64,000 nucleotides of DNA from Xenorhabdus innexi (GCF_002632485.1 NZ_NIBU01000010.1:52775-116774); one strand, 5' to 3'; counted from the stretch's first letter, positions 46,290-57,390 are shown. Translations and numbers: made by a program. Notes: generated from the sequence alone by a model not told the origin.

Positions 46290-46610
46290 ATGACACAAAA
46301 TCATTTGATTGATCCGGCACTTTCGCCGGAAGATGGTGACGACTGGCTGGCTTTTGTCGAATTATTACAAACTGCATTTGAACAAAATTTGCAACATCAG
46401 ATTTTGCAGTTATTATTAACACCCGATGAGCGCACGGCGCTCTCAACCAGGGTTCGGATTATTCAGGAACTGATGCGGGGGCAAATGAGCCAGCGCGAAC
46501 TGAAAAACGAACTTAGTGTTGGGATCGCAACAATCACGCGTGGTTCAAATAGCCTGAAATCAGCGCCAGCCCACGTCAAAGAATGGCTGGAAACACAATT
46601 ACTGAAGTAA
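46290..46610 (+). CDS. trpR: Trp operon repressor
   Basis: Tryptophan-dependent repressor of 106 residues (E. coli 108). The all-helical TrpR fold shows in [20 protein letters not shown], and the DNA-reading helix pair in [20 protein letters not shown]. It follows slt by 56 bp and sits directly behind a trp operator. It may be expressed from its own autoregulated promoter as in E. coli. Confidence 0.97.
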   Translation: MTQNHLIDPALSPEDGDDWLAFVELLQTAFEQNLQHQILQLLLTPDERTALSTRVRIIQELMRGQMSQRELKNELSVGIATITRGSNSLKSAPAHVKEWLETQLLK

Positions 46611-46656
46611 ATATTTTATAGTAGTGGCTACTTAAAAAAGCACATTTCAATATCGG

Positions 46657-46685
46657 ACAGAGGCCATAACATCATGGCCTTCTGT
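46657..46685. terminator. Bidirectional terminator between trpR and yjjX
   Basis: Stem ACAGAGGCCAT paired with ATGGCCTTCTGT (one bulged base) and a 6-base loop between convergent genes. Confidence 0.65.
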
Positions 46686-46705
46686 GGCTGGATCATTAAG
46701 ATTGG

Positions 46706-47230
46706 TTATTCAAGATCTTTGTAGATTTCATGATGAATAGGAACGAGAGCCAATATCAATGCCTGATGATAAACGCTGGTGCGGGTCAGGATACCATTGG
46801 TAAAAAAGCCGATTGCTCCACCTTTCTGTTTGATATTATCAACACCTGTCAGATAGGCCATTTCGTGACCAAGCTCACGCCCTTCACGAATGCCTTCCAG
46901 TACCTTTTCCGGCAGCATCAGGCTGGCAGAGCGCGATTCACCCCGAATCTGCTGATATTCAATAACCATCCAGGCAAATGTCATGTCATCTTCGATTCCG
47001 GCTTCGACACCGACCCAAAAATCGGCTTCCGGCCGGACCTGACGAGCAGCCATAACCCGATGACGGGCGCCAGTACGAGTTTCAGTATTACCAATCGGCT
47101 GTTGAGGAACACTGCTGTCTACGTCGACATCTTCGATACGATATGTTCCTGCTCCAAAAACATCATCAAATGCAAGGCTAATCGCTTTTATTTTCGCAGG
47201 GTTAGTGGTTGCAGCAATAACATGGTACAT
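46706..47230 (-). CDS. yjjX: Inosine/xanthosine triphosphatase
   Basis: House-cleaning NTPase of 174 residues (E. coli YjjX 170) that removes ITP and XTP from the nucleotide pool. Family motifs: [19 protein letters not shown] at the N-terminus, [15 protein letters not shown] and [13 protein letters not shown] near the substrate and metal site. It is divergent from gpmB as in E. coli. Confidence 0.95.
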   Translation of the reverse strand: MYHVIAATTNPAKIKAISLAFDDVFGAGTYRIEDVDVDSSVPQQPIGNTETRTGARHRVMAARQVRPEADFWVGVEAGIEDDMTFAWMVIEYQQIRGESRSASLMLPEKVLEGIREGRELGHEMAYLTGVDNIKQKGGAIGFFTNGILTRTSVYHQALILALVPIHHEIYKDLE

Positions 47231-47285
47231 AATAAATAAGTAATCCTTTGAACTATTTCATGATGCAGTATAACGGAAAATAAAT

Positions 47286-47933
47286 ATGTTACAGGTATAT
47301 CTTGTTCGTCATGGCGAAACAGAATGGAACTTGGCTCGTCGTATTCAGGGACAATCTGACAGCCCATTAACTGAAACCGGACGACGTCAGGCACTCTTGG
47401 TAGCACACAAAGTAAAATCAGAGAGCATTACACATGTTATCACTAGTGACCTCGGTCGAACACGCCAAACCGCAGAAATTATCGCACAAGCCTGTGGTTG
47501 TGAAGTGATATTAGAGCCTCGTCTGCGGGAAATAAACATGGGTGTTCTGGAAAACCGTGAGCTGAGCTCCCTGACACAAGAAGAAGAAACATGGCGTAAA
47601 AGTCTCGTTGATGGCACGCCAAACGGGCGGATACCAGAGGGTGAATCCATGAGCGAGTTAGCCGAACGTATGCGCGCCGCACTGGAGAGCTGCCGTGATC
47701 TACCGGTCGGAAGCCGTCCTTTACTGGTCAGCCACGGGATGGCATTAGTTAGCCTGGTCTGTTCGATTTTAGGACTGCCACCCAATTCTGAACGTCGCTT
47801 ACGACTAAGAAACTGTTCAATATCAAGAGTGGATTATCAGGATAGTCCATGGCTGGCTTCCGGCTGGATTGTGGAAACAACGGGCGATATCACACATCTG
47901 GATATGCCCGCATTAGATGAACTTCAGGGTTAA
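47286..47933 (+). CDS. gpmB: Histidine phosphatase family protein GpmB
   Basis: Protein of 215 residues, the E. coli length, in the phosphoglycerate mutase-like superfamily. Phospho-histidine His9 is in VYLVRHGETEWN and the second histidine in LLVSHGMALVSL. Despite the name, mutase activity is doubtful in the family and phosphatase activity is likelier. It converges on rob; both stop codons lie within one TTAA. Confidence 0.95.
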   Translation: MLQVYLVRHGETEWNLARRIQGQSDSPLTETGRRQALLVAHKVKSESITHVITSDLGRTRQTAEIIAQACGCEVILEPRLREINMGVLENRELSSLTQEEETWRKSLVDGTPNGRIPEGESMSELAERMRAALESCRDLPVGSRPLLVSHGMALVSLVCSILGLPPNSERRLRLRNCSISRVDYQDSPWLASGWIVETTGDITHLDMPALDELQG

Positions 47934-48811
47934 TGCTGAATCGGGATGAGGTATTCAAACTCCACAACGTGACTTTGAGACTCATCCTGCAGTTCTTTCC
48001 GTTCAAGGTTTGTCAGATAGTATCGTTCAACATCATACCCTTTTCTGCGGGTAATATTTAGTTGAGGTAAACAGACCGTATAGATATTAGAAAGAAACTC
48101 ATCAAGGTGCTCTTCTTTACCAAAATAACTGAACGAAATGTACTCTCCACCCGGCAAAACAACCGGCTGGCTATCCTTGGTGTTAAAGGTCGCATACTCC
48201 GGCTCTATTGCTGTGGTATAGAAAACCGTCTGCTCATCTTCATGATCCGCACTGATGGTGGAATGATGCAGGCCATACAATGTAGGCGGTAAAACTTCAG
48301 CATGTTGCAAATAGAAAGTCCAGTAGCTATGGCGCATTTCCGTACAGGCTTCCGACCACTGCTCCAGCGAGTAAGAGCCGATGTGCTCAGTACCAATCAA
48401 CAGTTGATCTTCCAGAGTCACAAACTTATGTTCAGGTAACGGCTTATTATCCAACATGATAGGAGCACAAAGCCCGGTAGCACACCACTCTTCACTTCGA
48501 CGATAAGATGCGGGAGTCCGGTTAAACTGTTTTTTAAAAGCTCTGGTAAAAGTTTGTTGAGAATCAAAGCGATATTGCAGAGCAATGTCCAGAATGGGGC
48601 GACCGGTTAAACGCAGCGCAATAGCCGATTTAGACAGCCGTCTGGAACGAATGTAAGCACCAATTGCCTGCCCCGTAACATCCTTAAACATGCGCTGTAA
48701 GTGCCACTTGGAATAACCTGCTTTTGCTGCAACATGATCGAGGGATAATGGACGATCCAAATTATTATCCAACCAATGCAGCAGATCTCGAATGATGTTG
48801 GTTTGATCCAT
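47930..48811 (-). CDS. rob: AraC-family transcription activator Rob
   Basis: Regulator of 293 residues (E. coli Rob 289) that activates the mar/sox/rob stress and efflux regulon. The N-terminal double helix-turn-helix (1-105) has DHVAAKAGYSKWHLQRMFKD and QYRFDSQQTFTRAFKKQF; the C-terminal GyrI-like ligand-binding domain (about 120-293) follows. It overlaps gpmB by 4 bases, tail to tail, with no terminator between them. Confidence 0.96.
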   Translation of the reverse strand: MDQTNIIRDLLHWLDNNLDRPLSLDHVAAKAGYSKWHLQRMFKDVTGQAIGAYIRSRRLSKSAIALRLTGRPILDIALQYRFDSQQTFTRAFKKQFNRTPASYRRSEEWCATGLCAPIMLDNKPLPEHKFVTLEDQLLIGTEHIGSYSLEQWSEACTEMRHSYWTFYLQHAEVLPPTLYGLHHSTISADHEDEQTVFYTTAIEPEYATFNTKDSQPVVLPGGEYISFSYFGKEEHLDEFLSNIYTVCLPQLNITRRKGYDVERYYLTNLERKELQDESQSHVVEFEYLIPIQH

Positions 48812-49551
48812 ACATCTCCCTAATTCATCAAGACAAAAAGAAAACCATACAACTGTACGATAACTGACTGTTATAAAAAGATTTAAGGATGAAAATGTTA
48901 TATAGATTGATTAATAATGGTCACCTATCATTTCCAAACACTAAGAGGATTTTAACTACCCGACTTTTCACTTCATCAGGCATACCGTAGTTTTCACAAC
49001 ACAGTCCTTTTCCCTGTCATGACAGCAATACCTATTACGGCTATCCAAACAAACGTTATTTTCTTGCTATTCCTAAGGTTACTCCTAAGATCAGCAGCAT
49101 TTTCTATTGCATAATCTGATCAAACATCGTGGCATTAATTATAACGGATAAAGACCAGACACAAATTAAACAAGAAAAATCTTGGAATAACTTAATGATA
49201 AATCTGATCATTTGCAAGCTTGGCTTTAGAGCTCTTTACAATTATAAAAAAGCAATAGTTAGATAATTGCCTTTCATCTGTTTATATTAGTAGATGAAAA
49301 CCACTGATGTTCGATTCTGGCGGTTTTCAATAAAGAAAAATTTTCATGCATTATTAAGAAATCTATGGGAATTTTGGCGGTTGGTTTAAATCCCTCTGTT
49401 TACTCGTTTCGCATGTATATTCAGCTATAATGTCATGTTTTTCTTTATATAAACATTAAGTAATCAAATGACTTTACCAAAATCATTCATTCGCATTATA
49501 TGCTAATACTGGATATTTTCACTGCATTTATTTAATTAAAGTGGGCTAAAT
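48812..49551. other. Long non-coding gap between rob and creA
   Basis: About 740 bp, no credible gene. A weak hairpin TGAAAACC / GGTTTTCA spans 49295-49329. It holds the promoters of rob and creA. An unrecognised small RNA is possible but nothing supports one. Confidence 0.35.
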
Positions 49552-50028
49552 ATGGTAACAATTAAGAAAATAGTGATTGCTGTTGTCCTGTTATGTTCCC
49601 CAACGATCCTGCACGCTGAAGAGATAGGCTCTGTTGATACTGTGTTCAAATTTTTTGGCCCGGATAACAAAATAGTGATCGAAGCCTTTGATGATCCTGA
49701 TGTTAAAAATGTGACCTGCTATTTAAGCAGAGCAAAAACTGGGGGTATCAAAGGAGGTCTTGGGCTGGCGGAAGACACTTCTGATGCGGCGATCTCTTGT
49801 CAACAGGTCGGGCCAATCGAAGTGGCAGAAAAGATCCTCAACTCACCGAAAAAAGGGCAGGTCGTTTTCCAGAAAAGAACATCGCTGGTATTTAAAAAGC
49901 TACAGGTTGTTCGTTTTTTCGATCCCAAACGTAATTCGCTGATCTACCTGACTTACTCCGATAAAGTCATTGATGGCTCACCCAAAAATGCCATCAGTGC
50001 CGTCCCGATTATGCCTTGGAAAGAGTAA
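49552..50028 (+). CDS. creA: CreA family periplasmic protein
   Basis: Exported protein of 158 residues (E. coli CreA 157) with a signal peptide ending at TILHA. Conserved blocks: [38 protein letters not shown] and [10 protein letters not shown]. Two cysteines in the mature part may form a disulphide. Function is unknown in the family. The creBCD genes that follow creA in E. coli are absent here; arcA comes next in opposite orientation. Confidence 0.94.
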   Translation: MVTIKKIVIAVVLLCSPTILHAEEIGSVDTVFKFFGPDNKIVIEAFDDPDVKNVTCYLSRAKTGGIKGGLGLAEDTSDAAISCQQVGPIEVAEKILNSPKKGQVVFQKRTSLVFKKLQVVRFFDPKRNSLIYLTYSDKVIDGSPKNAISAVPIMPWKE

Positions 50029-50064
50029 GGTGATACAGCCAATAACATGACTGTCTGCATGATG

Positions 50065-50100
50065 AAAAGCCCTGATGCCATTAGGCATTCAGGGCTTTTT
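50065..50100. terminator. Bidirectional terminator between creA and arcA
   Basis: AAAAGCCCTGATGCC pairs with GGCATTCAGGGCTTTT around an ATTA loop, with one bulged base and a T-run. Confidence 0.85.
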
Positions 50101-50165
50101 AAAAGCAATGTATTTTTACAAATACGCTATTTTTTCTAATAAACCAGTGGTAGGTGTGGTATCGA

Positions 50166-50882
50166 TTAGTCTTCTAAATCGCCACAAAAACGGTAACCTT
50201 CACCATGAATGGTAGCAATGATTTCTGGCGTATCCGGTGTAGATTCAAAGTGCTTACGAATCCGGCGGATAGTCACATCGACAGTACGATCATGTGGCTT
50301 CAGTTCACGCCCGGTCATTTTTTTCAATAACTCTGCACGGGTCTGAATTTTTCCCGGATTCTCACAGAAATGGAGCATCGCACGAAATTCACTGCGTGGC
50401 AGTTTATATTGATCTCCCATCGGGCTGACCAGCGAGCGACTGTTAATATCCAGCTCCCAGCCATTAAACCTGTAACTTTCAACCTGACGACGCTCTTCAC
50501 CTACATGGCTCAGATTCATCGTACGGGAAAGCAGGTTGCGCGCCCGAATAGTCAACTCCCGTGGGTTGAAAGGCTTAGTGATATAATCATCTGCACCAAT
50601 TTCAAGCCCAAGTATCTTATCCACCTCATTATCACGCCCGGTTAAAAACATCAGGGCAACATTCGCCTGTTCACGTAATTCACGGGCAAGAAGCAGCCCG
50701 TTTTTGCCTGGCAGATTGATATCCATAATCACTAAGTTGATATCGTTATCTGACAAAATATTGTGCATTTCTGAGCCATCAGTGGCTTCATAAACAACAT
50801 ACCCTTCAGCTTCAAAAATACTTTTCAGGGTATTGCGTGTGACAATTTCGTCTTCAACAATCAAAATGTGCGGGGTTTGCAT
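50166..50882 (-). CDS. arcA: Aerobic respiration response regulator ArcA
   Basis: OmpR-type response regulator of 238 residues, identical in length to E. coli ArcA, that represses aerobic metabolism genes under low oxygen when phosphorylated by ArcB. Receiver domain 1-120 has the acidic pocket VEDE (Glu10-Asp11) and phospho-acceptor Asp54 in [12 protein letters not shown]; the winged-helix DNA-binding domain (about 135-235) ends in [13 protein letters not shown] perfect FNR box lies upstream. Confidence 0.97.
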   Translation of the reverse strand: MQTPHILIVEDEIVTRNTLKSIFEAEGYVVYEATDGSEMHNILSDNDINLVIMDINLPGKNGLLLARELREQANVALMFLTGRDNEVDKILGLEIGADDYITKPFNPRELTIRARNLLSRTMNLSHVGEERRQVESYRFNGWELDINSRSLVSPMGDQYKLPRSEFRAMLHFCENPGKIQTRAELLKKMTGRELKPHDRTVDVTIRRIRKHFESTPDTPEIIATIHGEGYRFCGDLED

Positions 50883-51546
50883 AGTTGCTACCTAAAATCG
50901 CTAAAAAATAGAACCTGTATGACATAAACCGTTATTATTAATAGAAAATATTCTGTTCTCGTTCTGAATCACAGAAAGCGCGGTTCATGTCTAAAAAATA
51001 AATGTTGTTGATATGTTTTACGCTAAAAGCATCTGTTACTTTTCTCTGAGGGTACATACTCAAAAAACCCAATCAGAACAGAAGTTATATTAGTCTATTA
51101 ACAGCAATATAACAGCTAGTAATGCATTTGCCCTCTAAAAAAACCAACTTTTGTTGATACATATCAAAATCAATTGTAGCACGTTAACATTATTTGTAAT
51201 TGTTAATTTTATATTAACAATTTTGTTATGATTATGGTGATTTTATGTTAACGAAAAGCGGTATTGTCTCCAATCACTAAAGCGATCAATACAACGCTCA
51301 AATGTTAAAATCAGCGTGTTTTATCATAAAGACGAAATAATTACAAAATATGTTTTTTATAAAATTAAATGCTAGTAAAAATATTTGAAGCCGGATAATG
51401 ACCAAATCATTCAAACATACGTTGAACGATTACAACACAGAAAATGGTGTTTTTTTTCTCTGTCATTTTAAAAATTATTTGACTTCGACCACAGTTTCCT
51501 TTAACCAATAGGGGGTCGGACAGAATAAAAAGACAGACAGGAAATT
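50883..51546. other. Regulatory gap between arcA and thrL
   Basis: About 660 bp, very AT-rich, containing the FNR box at 51154-51167 and the divergent promoters of arcA and the thr operon. No gene seen. Confidence 0.5.
51154..51167. promoter_or_regulatory. FNR box upstream of arcA
   Basis: TTGATACATATCAA matches TTGAT-N4-ATCAA perfectly. In E. coli arcA is activated by FNR from an upstream site, so the same control is likely; the site is about 270 bp before the start codon. Confidence 0.7.
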
Positions 51547-51648
51547 ATGCGATATCTCAGCCCGGAAAATACAATTATCCCTAAAGTAATCACTGCAAAC
51601 ACAATCACCACGATTACCACCGAAACTACAGGTTACGGTGCGGGCTGA
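51547..51648 (+). CDS. thrL: thr operon leader peptide (33 residues)
   Basis: Short frame with AGGA ahead of its ATG, encoding 33 residues of which nine are Thr and five Ile; the run TANTITTITTETT is the regulatory core and the tail GYGAG resembles the GNGAG end of E. coli ThrL (21 residues). Ribosome stalling when charged tRNA-Thr or tRNA-Ile is scarce prevents the terminator at 51667-51704 from forming. It is longer than the E. coli leader by 12 residues at the N-terminal side. Confidence 0.92.
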   Translation: MRYLSPENTIIPKVITANTITTITTETTGYGAG

Positions 51649-51666
51649 CGCGTAAAACAAAATAGT

Positions 51667-51704
51667 AAAAAGCCCGTATCCAACAAGATACGGGCTTTTT
51701 TTTT
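51667..51704 (+). terminator. thr attenuator
   Basis: Stem AAAAGCCCGTATC / GATACGGGCTTTT with a 6-base loop and a run of nine Ts, 18 bases after the thrL stop and 37 before thrA. Confidence 0.92.
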
Positions 51705-51740
51705 GACGCTTTTTTAACAAAAGTCAGGAGAGATATACCA

Positions 51741-54200
51741 ATGCGTGTACTTAAATTTGGAGGCACTTCAGTCGCAAACTATCAACGCGTACTGAGTGTG
51801 GCAGATATCGCTGAAAGCGAGCTCCCCCTTGGGCAGGTTGCTTTAGTTCTTTCAGCCCCGGCAAAAATCACAAACCATTTGGTGGCAATGGTAGCCAAGA
51901 CGGTTGCAGGGCAGGATATTGTTTCCAACATCAGCGATACCATCCAAATATTTACTGATTTGCTGTCAGGGTTAAAAGAGCATCAGCCGAATTTCGATTA
52001 TGAAAATCTGAAAACGCTCATGGAGCACGAGTTTGCTCACCTGAAACAAACACTGCATGGTATCTCTCTGCTGAAACAGTGCCCGGACAGCATTAATGCC
52101 TCCCTGATTTGCTGTGGCGAAAAGTTATCCATTGCTATTATGGCCGCCGTGCTACAGGCTCGGGGTCATAAAGTTTCTGTAATCGACCCGATTAAAAACC
52201 TGCTTGCTCATGGGCATTATCTCGAATCTACTGTTGATATCCATGAATCCTCCAAACGTATTGCCGCGCTGAATATTCCTTCTGACCATATTATTCTGAT
52301 GGCTGGTTTTACCGCTGGTAACGATAGTGGTGAGCTGGTCGTTCTCGGCCGTAATGGTTCTGATTATTCAGCCGCAGTACTGGCGACCTGTTTACGTGCC
52401 GATTGCTGCGAAATCTGGACTGATGTTGATGGCGTTTATACCTGTGATCCACGCTCAGTTTCCGATGCCCGCCTGCTGAAAAGCCTGTCATATCAGGAGG
52501 CCATGGAACTTTCCTATTTTGGTGCAAAAGTTCTTCATCCCCGTACTATTGCTCCTATCGCTCAGTTCCAGATCCCCTGCCTGATTAAAAACACAGCTAA
52601 TCCTGATGCTCCCGGTACTTTTATCGGTAACGGGCAAAAAGACGAAAGCATGATGATCAAAGGGATCACCAACCTGAATCATATGGCGATGATCAACGTT
52701 TCAGGCCCCGGAATGAAAGGCATGGTTGGTATGGCTGCCAGAGTATTTGCCGTTATGTCCCGTTCAGGTATTTCCGTTGTACTGATCACTCAGTCTTCAT
52801 CAGAATACAGCATCAGTTTTTGTGTCCCGCAAAAAGAGCTGAACAGAGCGCAACGAGCGCTGACCGAAGAGTTCTATCTGGAGTTAAAAGAGGGGGCGCT
52901 TGATCCTATTGATGTTATCGATAATCTCGCCATCATTTCTGTGGTGGGTGACGGAATGCGTACACAGCGTGGCATCTCTGCACGGTTCTTCTCAGCACTG
53001 ACCCGCGCCAATATCAATATTATCGCCCTTGCACAAGGCTCATCGGAACGCTCTATCTCCGCCGTGATTGACAATGACAATGCCACAACCGCCGTACGTC
53101 TCTGTCACCAAATGCTGTTCAATACCGCTCAGGTGGTTGAAGTCTTTGTTGTCGGTGTTGGTGGTGTCGGAAGTGCATTAATCGAACAAATCCGCCGCCA
53201 GCAATCATGGCTGAAACAAAAACATATTGACCTGCGTGTATGCGGAATTGCCAACTCGCGGGCAATGTTAACCGATATGCAGGGCATCAGTCTGGATAAC
53301 TGGCAACAGGCTTTATCAGAAGCCAGTGAACCGTTCAGCCTGAGCCGTTTGATCCGCCTCGAAAAAGAGTACCATCTGCTGAATCCGGTTATCGTCGATT
53401 GTACATCTAATCAATCTATTGCCGAACAGTATGCCAGCTTCCTGAGCGATGGCTTCAACATTGTCACACCGAATAAAAAGGCCAATACCCTTTCCATGGC
53501 CTACTATCGTGAGATCCGCCGCGCCGCCGAAAAATCAAAACGTAAATTCCTGTATGACACTAACGTAGGCGCAGGATTACCTGTTATCGAAAATCTACAG
53601 AATTTGCTGAACGCCGGGGATGAGCTGGTTCAGTTTAACGGGATACTGTCAGGCTCACTGTCTTATATCTTCGGTATGCTGGATGAAGGTATGACACTTT
53701 CACAAGCCACCTTGCTGGCAAAAGAAAAAGGCTTCACCGAACCCGATCCGCGTGATGATCTCTCCGGTATGGATGTTGCGCGTAAGCTGTTAATTCTGGC
53801 GCGTGAATCCGGTTATGAACTGGAACTGGAAGATATTCACGTCGAACCTGTATTGCCTGCTTCATTTGATTCCAATGGCGATGTCACTGACTTTCTGCAA
53901 CGCCTGCCACAATTGGATCAGGAATTTAATCGTCGGGTTGCAGATGCCGCAGAGCAGGGAAAAGTACTGCGCTATGTCGGTATCATTGAGCAAGGCCGCT
54001 GTATGGTGAAAATTGCTGCTGTTGATGGTAATGACCCACTGTATAAAGTTAAAAATGGTGAAAACGCACTGGCTTTCTATACCCGTTATTATCAACCAAT
54101 CCCGCTGGTACTGCGCGGCTACGGGGCAGGAAATGATGTAACGGCAGCGGGTGTTTTTGCTGATATATTACGCACTTTGTCATGGAAATTGGGAGTTTAA
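51741..54200 (+). CDS. thrA: Bifunctional aspartokinase I / homoserine dehydrogenase I
   Basis: Enzyme of 819 residues (E. coli 820) catalysing the first and third steps from aspartate to threonine. The kinase domain (1 to about 300) begins [13 protein letters not shown]; tandem ACT regulatory domains (about 315-455) bind threonine; the homoserine dehydrogenase domain starts with the NAD(P) motif [14 protein letters not shown] near residue 470 and has TPNKKAN and [10 protein letters not shown]. It is under the leader attenuator and overlaps the thrB start region. Confidence 0.98.
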   Translation: MRVLKFGGTSVANYQRVLSVADIAESELPLGQVALVLSAPAKITNHLVAMVAKTVAGQDIVSNISDTIQIFTDLLSGLKEHQPNFDYENLKTLMEHEFAHLKQTLHGISLLKQCPDSINASLICCGEKLSIAIMAAVLQARGHKVSVIDPIKNLLAHGHYLESTVDIHESSKRIAALNIPSDHIILMAGFTAGNDSGELVVLGRNGSDYSAAVLATCLRADCCEIWTDVDGVYTCDPRSVSDARLLKSLSYQEAMELSYFGAKVLHPRTIAPIAQFQIPCLIKNTANPDAPGTFIGNGQKDESMMIKGITNLNHMAMINVSGPGMKGMVGMAARVFAVMSRSGISVVLITQSSSEYSISFCVPQKELNRAQRALTEEFYLELKEGALDPIDVIDNLAIISVVGDGMRTQRGISARFFSALTRANINIIALAQGSSERSISAVIDNDNATTAVRLCHQMLFNTAQVVEVFVVGVGGVGSALIEQIRRQQSWLKQKHIDLRVCGIANSRAMLTDMQGISLDNWQQALSEASEPFSLSRLIRLEKEYHLLNPVIVDCTSNQSIAEQYASFLSDGFNIVTPNKKANTLSMAYYREIRRAAEKSKRKFLYDTNVGAGLPVIENLQNLLNAGDELVQFNGILSGSLSYIFGMLDEGMTLSQATLLAKEKGFTEPDPRDDLSGMDVARKLLILARESGYELELEDIHVEPVLPASFDSNGDVTDFLQRLPQLDQEFNRRVADAAEQGKVLRYVGIIEQGRCMVKIAAVDGNDPLYKVKNGENALAFYTRYYQPIPLVLRGYGAGNDVTAAGVFADILRTLSWKLGV

Positions 54201-54202
54201 TG

Positions 54203-55144
54203 ATGGTCAGGGTTTATGCACCTGCCTCTATCGGAAACGTTGGCGTTGGGTTTGATGTGCTCGGTGCAGCGGTTTCTCCGGTTGATGGCTCACTGCTTGG
54301 CGATTGTGTTTCAGTTAAGGCAGCCGAAAAGTTTACATTAAGTAATGAAGGGAAATTTGTCAGCAAACTGCCCGTCAATCCCAGACATAATATTGTTTAC
54401 CAATGCTGGCAACTCTTTTGCCAGCATTTGGGGAAAGAGCTGCCCGTAGCTATGACGCTGGAAAAGAATATGCCGATAGGCTCCGGGCTGGGTTCCAGTG
54501 CCTGTTCGGTCGTTGCTGCGCTGGTTGCCTTAAATGAGTATGCCGGTCATCCTTTTGAGCGCAATCAGTTACTGGAAATGATGGCAGAACTCGAAGGCCG
54601 GATTTCCGGGGGCGTACACTATGACAATGTCGCTCCCTGTTACTTTGGTGGTCTGCAACTCATCACGGCGCAGGAAAATGCCGTTTGCCAGTCCATTCCT
54701 GCTTTTGATGATTGGTTGTGGGTGATGGCCTACCCCGGTATCAAAGTTTCCACATCAGAAGCCCGCGCAATTTTGCCAGATCACTATTCACGCAGTGATA
54801 TCATTAATCATGGTCGTTATTTTGCCGGATTTATTCACGCCTGCCACTCCCGACAATCCGATTTAGCCGCCAAATTAATGAAAGATATCGTTGGCGAACC
54901 TTATCGCACGCAGCTTTTACCGGGTTTTGCCAACGCTCGTGAAGGCGTAAAAAAACTGGGTGCGCTGACATGCAGTATTTCAGGCTCTGGCCCGACACTG
55001 TTTGCAATTTGCAATGAAATAGCAATAGCTGAAGAAGTCGCTCAATGGCTGCAACAACATTACGTACAAAATGATGAAGGTTTTGTTCACATTTGTCGTC
55101 TGGATCTCGCAGGCGCACGACAGATAGGGTTAAAGGTAGAATAA
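54203..55144 (+). CDS. thrB: Homoserine kinase
   Basis: GHMP kinase of 313 residues (E. coli 310) phosphorylating homoserine. The N-terminal [18 protein letters not shown], the ATP loop [17 protein letters not shown] and the C-terminal [10 protein letters not shown] are conserved. Two adjacent ATGs exist (54200 overlapping the thrA stop, and 54203); the second aligns with E. coli and has GGGAG at optimal distance. Tight spacing with thrA and thrC implies translational coupling. Confidence 0.97.
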   Translation: MVRVYAPASIGNVGVGFDVLGAAVSPVDGSLLGDCVSVKAAEKFTLSNEGKFVSKLPVNPRHNIVYQCWQLFCQHLGKELPVAMTLEKNMPIGSGLGSSACSVVAALVALNEYAGHPFERNQLLEMMAELEGRISGGVHYDNVAPCYFGGLQLITAQENAVCQSIPAFDDWLWVMAYPGIKVSTSEARAILPDHYSRSDIINHGRYFAGFIHACHSRQSDLAAKLMKDIVGEPYRTQLLPGFANAREGVKKLGALTCSISGSGPTLFAICNEIAIAEEVAQWLQQHYVQNDEGFVHICRLDLAGARQIGLKVE

Positions 55145-55146
55145 TA

Positions 55147-56439
55147 ATGAAATTATATAATTTAAAAGACAGTCACGAGCAGGTCAGCTTTTCACAGGCC
55201 GTTAAGCAGGGGTTAGGAAAACAGCAGGGGTTGTTTTTCCCGCAGGATCTACCTGAATTCAGCCGTGCCGAAATTGATGAATTATTAAAACTGGATTTCG
55301 TCAGCCGCAGCCAGCGTATACTTTCTGCTTTTATTGGTGATGAAATCCCGGCTGACCAACTGGCTGAACGTGTTAAAAATGCATTTGCTTTCCCGGCTCC
55401 CGTATCGACAGTCGAAGATGATATCGCTTCACTTGAGCTTTATCACGGCCCGACACTGGCTTTTAAAGATTTTGGCGGTCGTTTTATGGCCCAGATCCTT
55501 ACCCAGATCGCAGGAGAGCAACCAGTCACTATTCTGACTGCCACTTCCGGTGATACCGGTGCAGCGGTTGCTCACGCCTTTTATGGTCTGAATAACGTAC
55601 AGGTTGTGATCCTCTATCCAGAAGGAAAAATCAGTCCGCTACAGGAAAAACTGTTCTGTACATTGGGTGGCAATATCCATACCGTTGCTATTCAAAGTGA
55701 CTTTGACGCCTGTCAGGCGTTGGTTAAACAGTCATTTGATGATGAAGAACTGAAACAGGCACTGCATCTCAACTCTGCCAACTCGATTAATATCAGTCGT
55801 CTTCTGGCGCAGATTTGCTATTACTTTGAAGCCGTTGCCCAAATTCCCGCAGAAAAACGCGATCAATTAGTCATTTCAGTGCCGAGCGGCAATTTCGGTA
55901 ATCTGACCGCAGGCCTGCTGGCAAAATCACTTGGATTACCGGTAAAACGTTTTATCGCGGCAACTAACGTTAACGACACCGTTCCCCGTTATCTGGCAGA
56001 AGGAAAATGGCAGCCTAATCAGACCATTTCTACCCTTTCCAACGCAATGGATGTCAGTCAGCCTAATAACTGGCCTCGCATTGAAGAGCTATTCCGTCGT
56101 AAAGGCTGGGCACTCAGTGAACTGGGGAACGGCGTTGTCGATGATAAAACCACTCAAAACACCATGCGAGAACTGGCAGCAAAAGGCTATATTTCTGAGC
56201 CACATGCTGCGGTCGCTTACCGTGTCCTTCGTGATCAGTTGCAGGAAGGAGAATATGGATTATTTTTGGGAACCGCACATCCAGCAAAATTCAAGGAAAG
56301 CGTCGAAGAGACGCTCGATCAGACATTGCCATTACCACAAGAATTAGCAGAGCGGGCAGATATGGAACTGTTATCCCATCTCCTGCCTGCTGATTTCGCA
56401 ACATTACGCGAATTCCTGATGGCAAAAGCATCGAAATAA
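55147..56439 (+). CDS. thrC: Threonine synthase
   Basis: PLP enzyme of 430 residues (E. coli 428) converting phosphohomoserine to threonine. Start at the ATG at 55147, two bases after the thrB stop. The PLP lysine is Lys107 in GPTLAFKDFGGRF; the cofactor phosphate loop is SVPSGNFGNLTAG. Last gene of the operon, followed by a strong terminator. Confidence 0.98.
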   Translation: MKLYNLKDSHEQVSFSQAVKQGLGKQQGLFFPQDLPEFSRAEIDELLKLDFVSRSQRILSAFIGDEIPADQLAERVKNAFAFPAPVSTVEDDIASLELYHGPTLAFKDFGGRFMAQILTQIAGEQPVTILTATSGDTGAAVAHAFYGLNNVQVVILYPEGKISPLQEKLFCTLGGNIHTVAIQSDFDACQALVKQSFDDEELKQALHLNSANSINISRLLAQICYYFEAVAQIPAEKRDQLVISVPSGNFGNLTAGLLAKSLGLPVKRFIAATNVNDTVPRYLAEGKWQPNQTISTLSNAMDVSQPNNWPRIEELFRRKGWALSELGNGVVDDKTTQNTMRELAAKGYISEPHAAVAYRVLRDQLQEGEYGLFLGTAHPAKFKESVEETLDQTLPLPQELAERADMELLSHLLPADFATLREFLMAKASK

Positions 56440-56448
56440 TCTGATATT

Positions 56449-56478
56449 TGTCACTCCACATTTATTTGTGGAGTGACA
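56449..56478. terminator. Terminator of the thr operon (bidirectional)
   Basis: Perfect 12-bp stem TGTCACTCCACA / TGTGGAGTGACA with a 6-base loop, between convergent thrC and yaaA. Confidence 0.85.
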
Positions 56479-56501
56479 TTTACTGGTTTTTACGAGTGGT
56501 A

Positions 56502-57278
56502 TTAATGCTGTTCCGGGCGTTTAAATACCAGCTCATTTCCTTTAGATAGGGATTCATCAAACGCGTATCCTTCCAGACTGAATTCCACCAGCCGGGCAGG
56601 ATCAGTTAATTGATTCTGAATAATAAACCGACTCATCAGACCACGGGCTTTTTTAGCATAGAAGCTGATAACTTTGTATTTGCCCTTTTTTTCATCCAGA
56701 AAGACCGGTTTAATAATCTGCGCTGCCAGCTTTTTTGTATTTACGGATTTGAAATACTCATCGGATGCCAGATTTACCAGAACATCATCACCCTGCTGTT
56801 CCAGTGCCGCATTCAGGTTCTCCGTAATACGATCCCCCCAGAATTTATATAAATCCTTGCCACGAGGATTTTCCAGCTTAATTCCCATTTCCAGACGGTA
56901 AGGCTGCACCAGATCCAAAGGGCGTAATACCCCATACAAGCCGGATAACATTCTCAAGTGCGTCTGGGCAAAATCAAAATCAGCCTCTGAGAACGTTTCT
57001 GCCTGCATGCCGGTATAAACATCACCTTTAAAAGCAAGGAGCGCCTGACGGGCATTTTCCGGTGTAAAATTCGGCTGCCATTCACCAAAACGTGCAGCAT
57101 TCAGTCCTGCCAGTTTGTCACTGATCCCCATCAGGCTGCTGATTTGTGCCGGTGTTAACGTGCGGCAGATATCAATTAACTGTTTTGACTCCTCCAGCAA
57201 CACAGGTTGACTATACTTTTTTGTTGCAAGCGGGCTTTCATAATCGAGTGTTTTGGCCGGTGAAATAGTAATAAGCAT
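56502..57278 (-). CDS. yaaA: Peroxide stress protein YaaA
   Basis: Cytoplasmic DUF328 protein of 258 residues, the E. coli length, which lowers free intracellular iron during peroxide stress. Start at the ATG at 57278, which aligns with E. coli [13 protein letters not shown]; the frame is open further upstream but into unrelated sequence. Conserved blocks: [40 protein letters not shown] and [15 protein letters not shown]. It lies between the thr operon and talB as in E. coli. Confidence 0.95.
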   Translation of the reverse strand: MLITISPAKTLDYESPLATKKYSQPVLLEESKQLIDICRTLTPAQISSLMGISDKLAGLNAARFGEWQPNFTPENARQALLAFKGDVYTGMQAETFSEADFDFAQTHLRMLSGLYGVLRPLDLVQPYRLEMGIKLENPRGKDLYKFWGDRITENLNAALEQQGDDVLVNLASDEYFKSVNTKKLAAQIIKPVFLDEKKGKYKVISFYAKKARGLMSRFIIQNQLTDPARLVEFSLEGYAFDESLSKGNELVFKRPEQH

Positions 57279-57372
57279 GATTTTATTCCGAATTTCTGAA
57301 TGCGTGTTTTTAAATGACGTCTCTCGATAATCGAGGCTTTTCCTCTCCAATTTAGCAAAAATAACCAGAAAA

Positions 57373-57390
57373 AGGGGAATGGATTCCCCT
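57373..57390. repeat. Small perfect hairpin next to ERIC element
   Basis: AGGGGAATGGATTCCCCT pairs with itself (8-bp stem, GG loop). It abuts the ERIC element in the yaaA-talB gap; function not evident. Confidence 0.5.

Noticed and set aside
51475..51720. 81-residue minus-strand frame across the thr leader
   Set aside because: It is antisense to thrL and the attenuator; the protein text is low in recognisable structure and the region is fully explained by attenuation.
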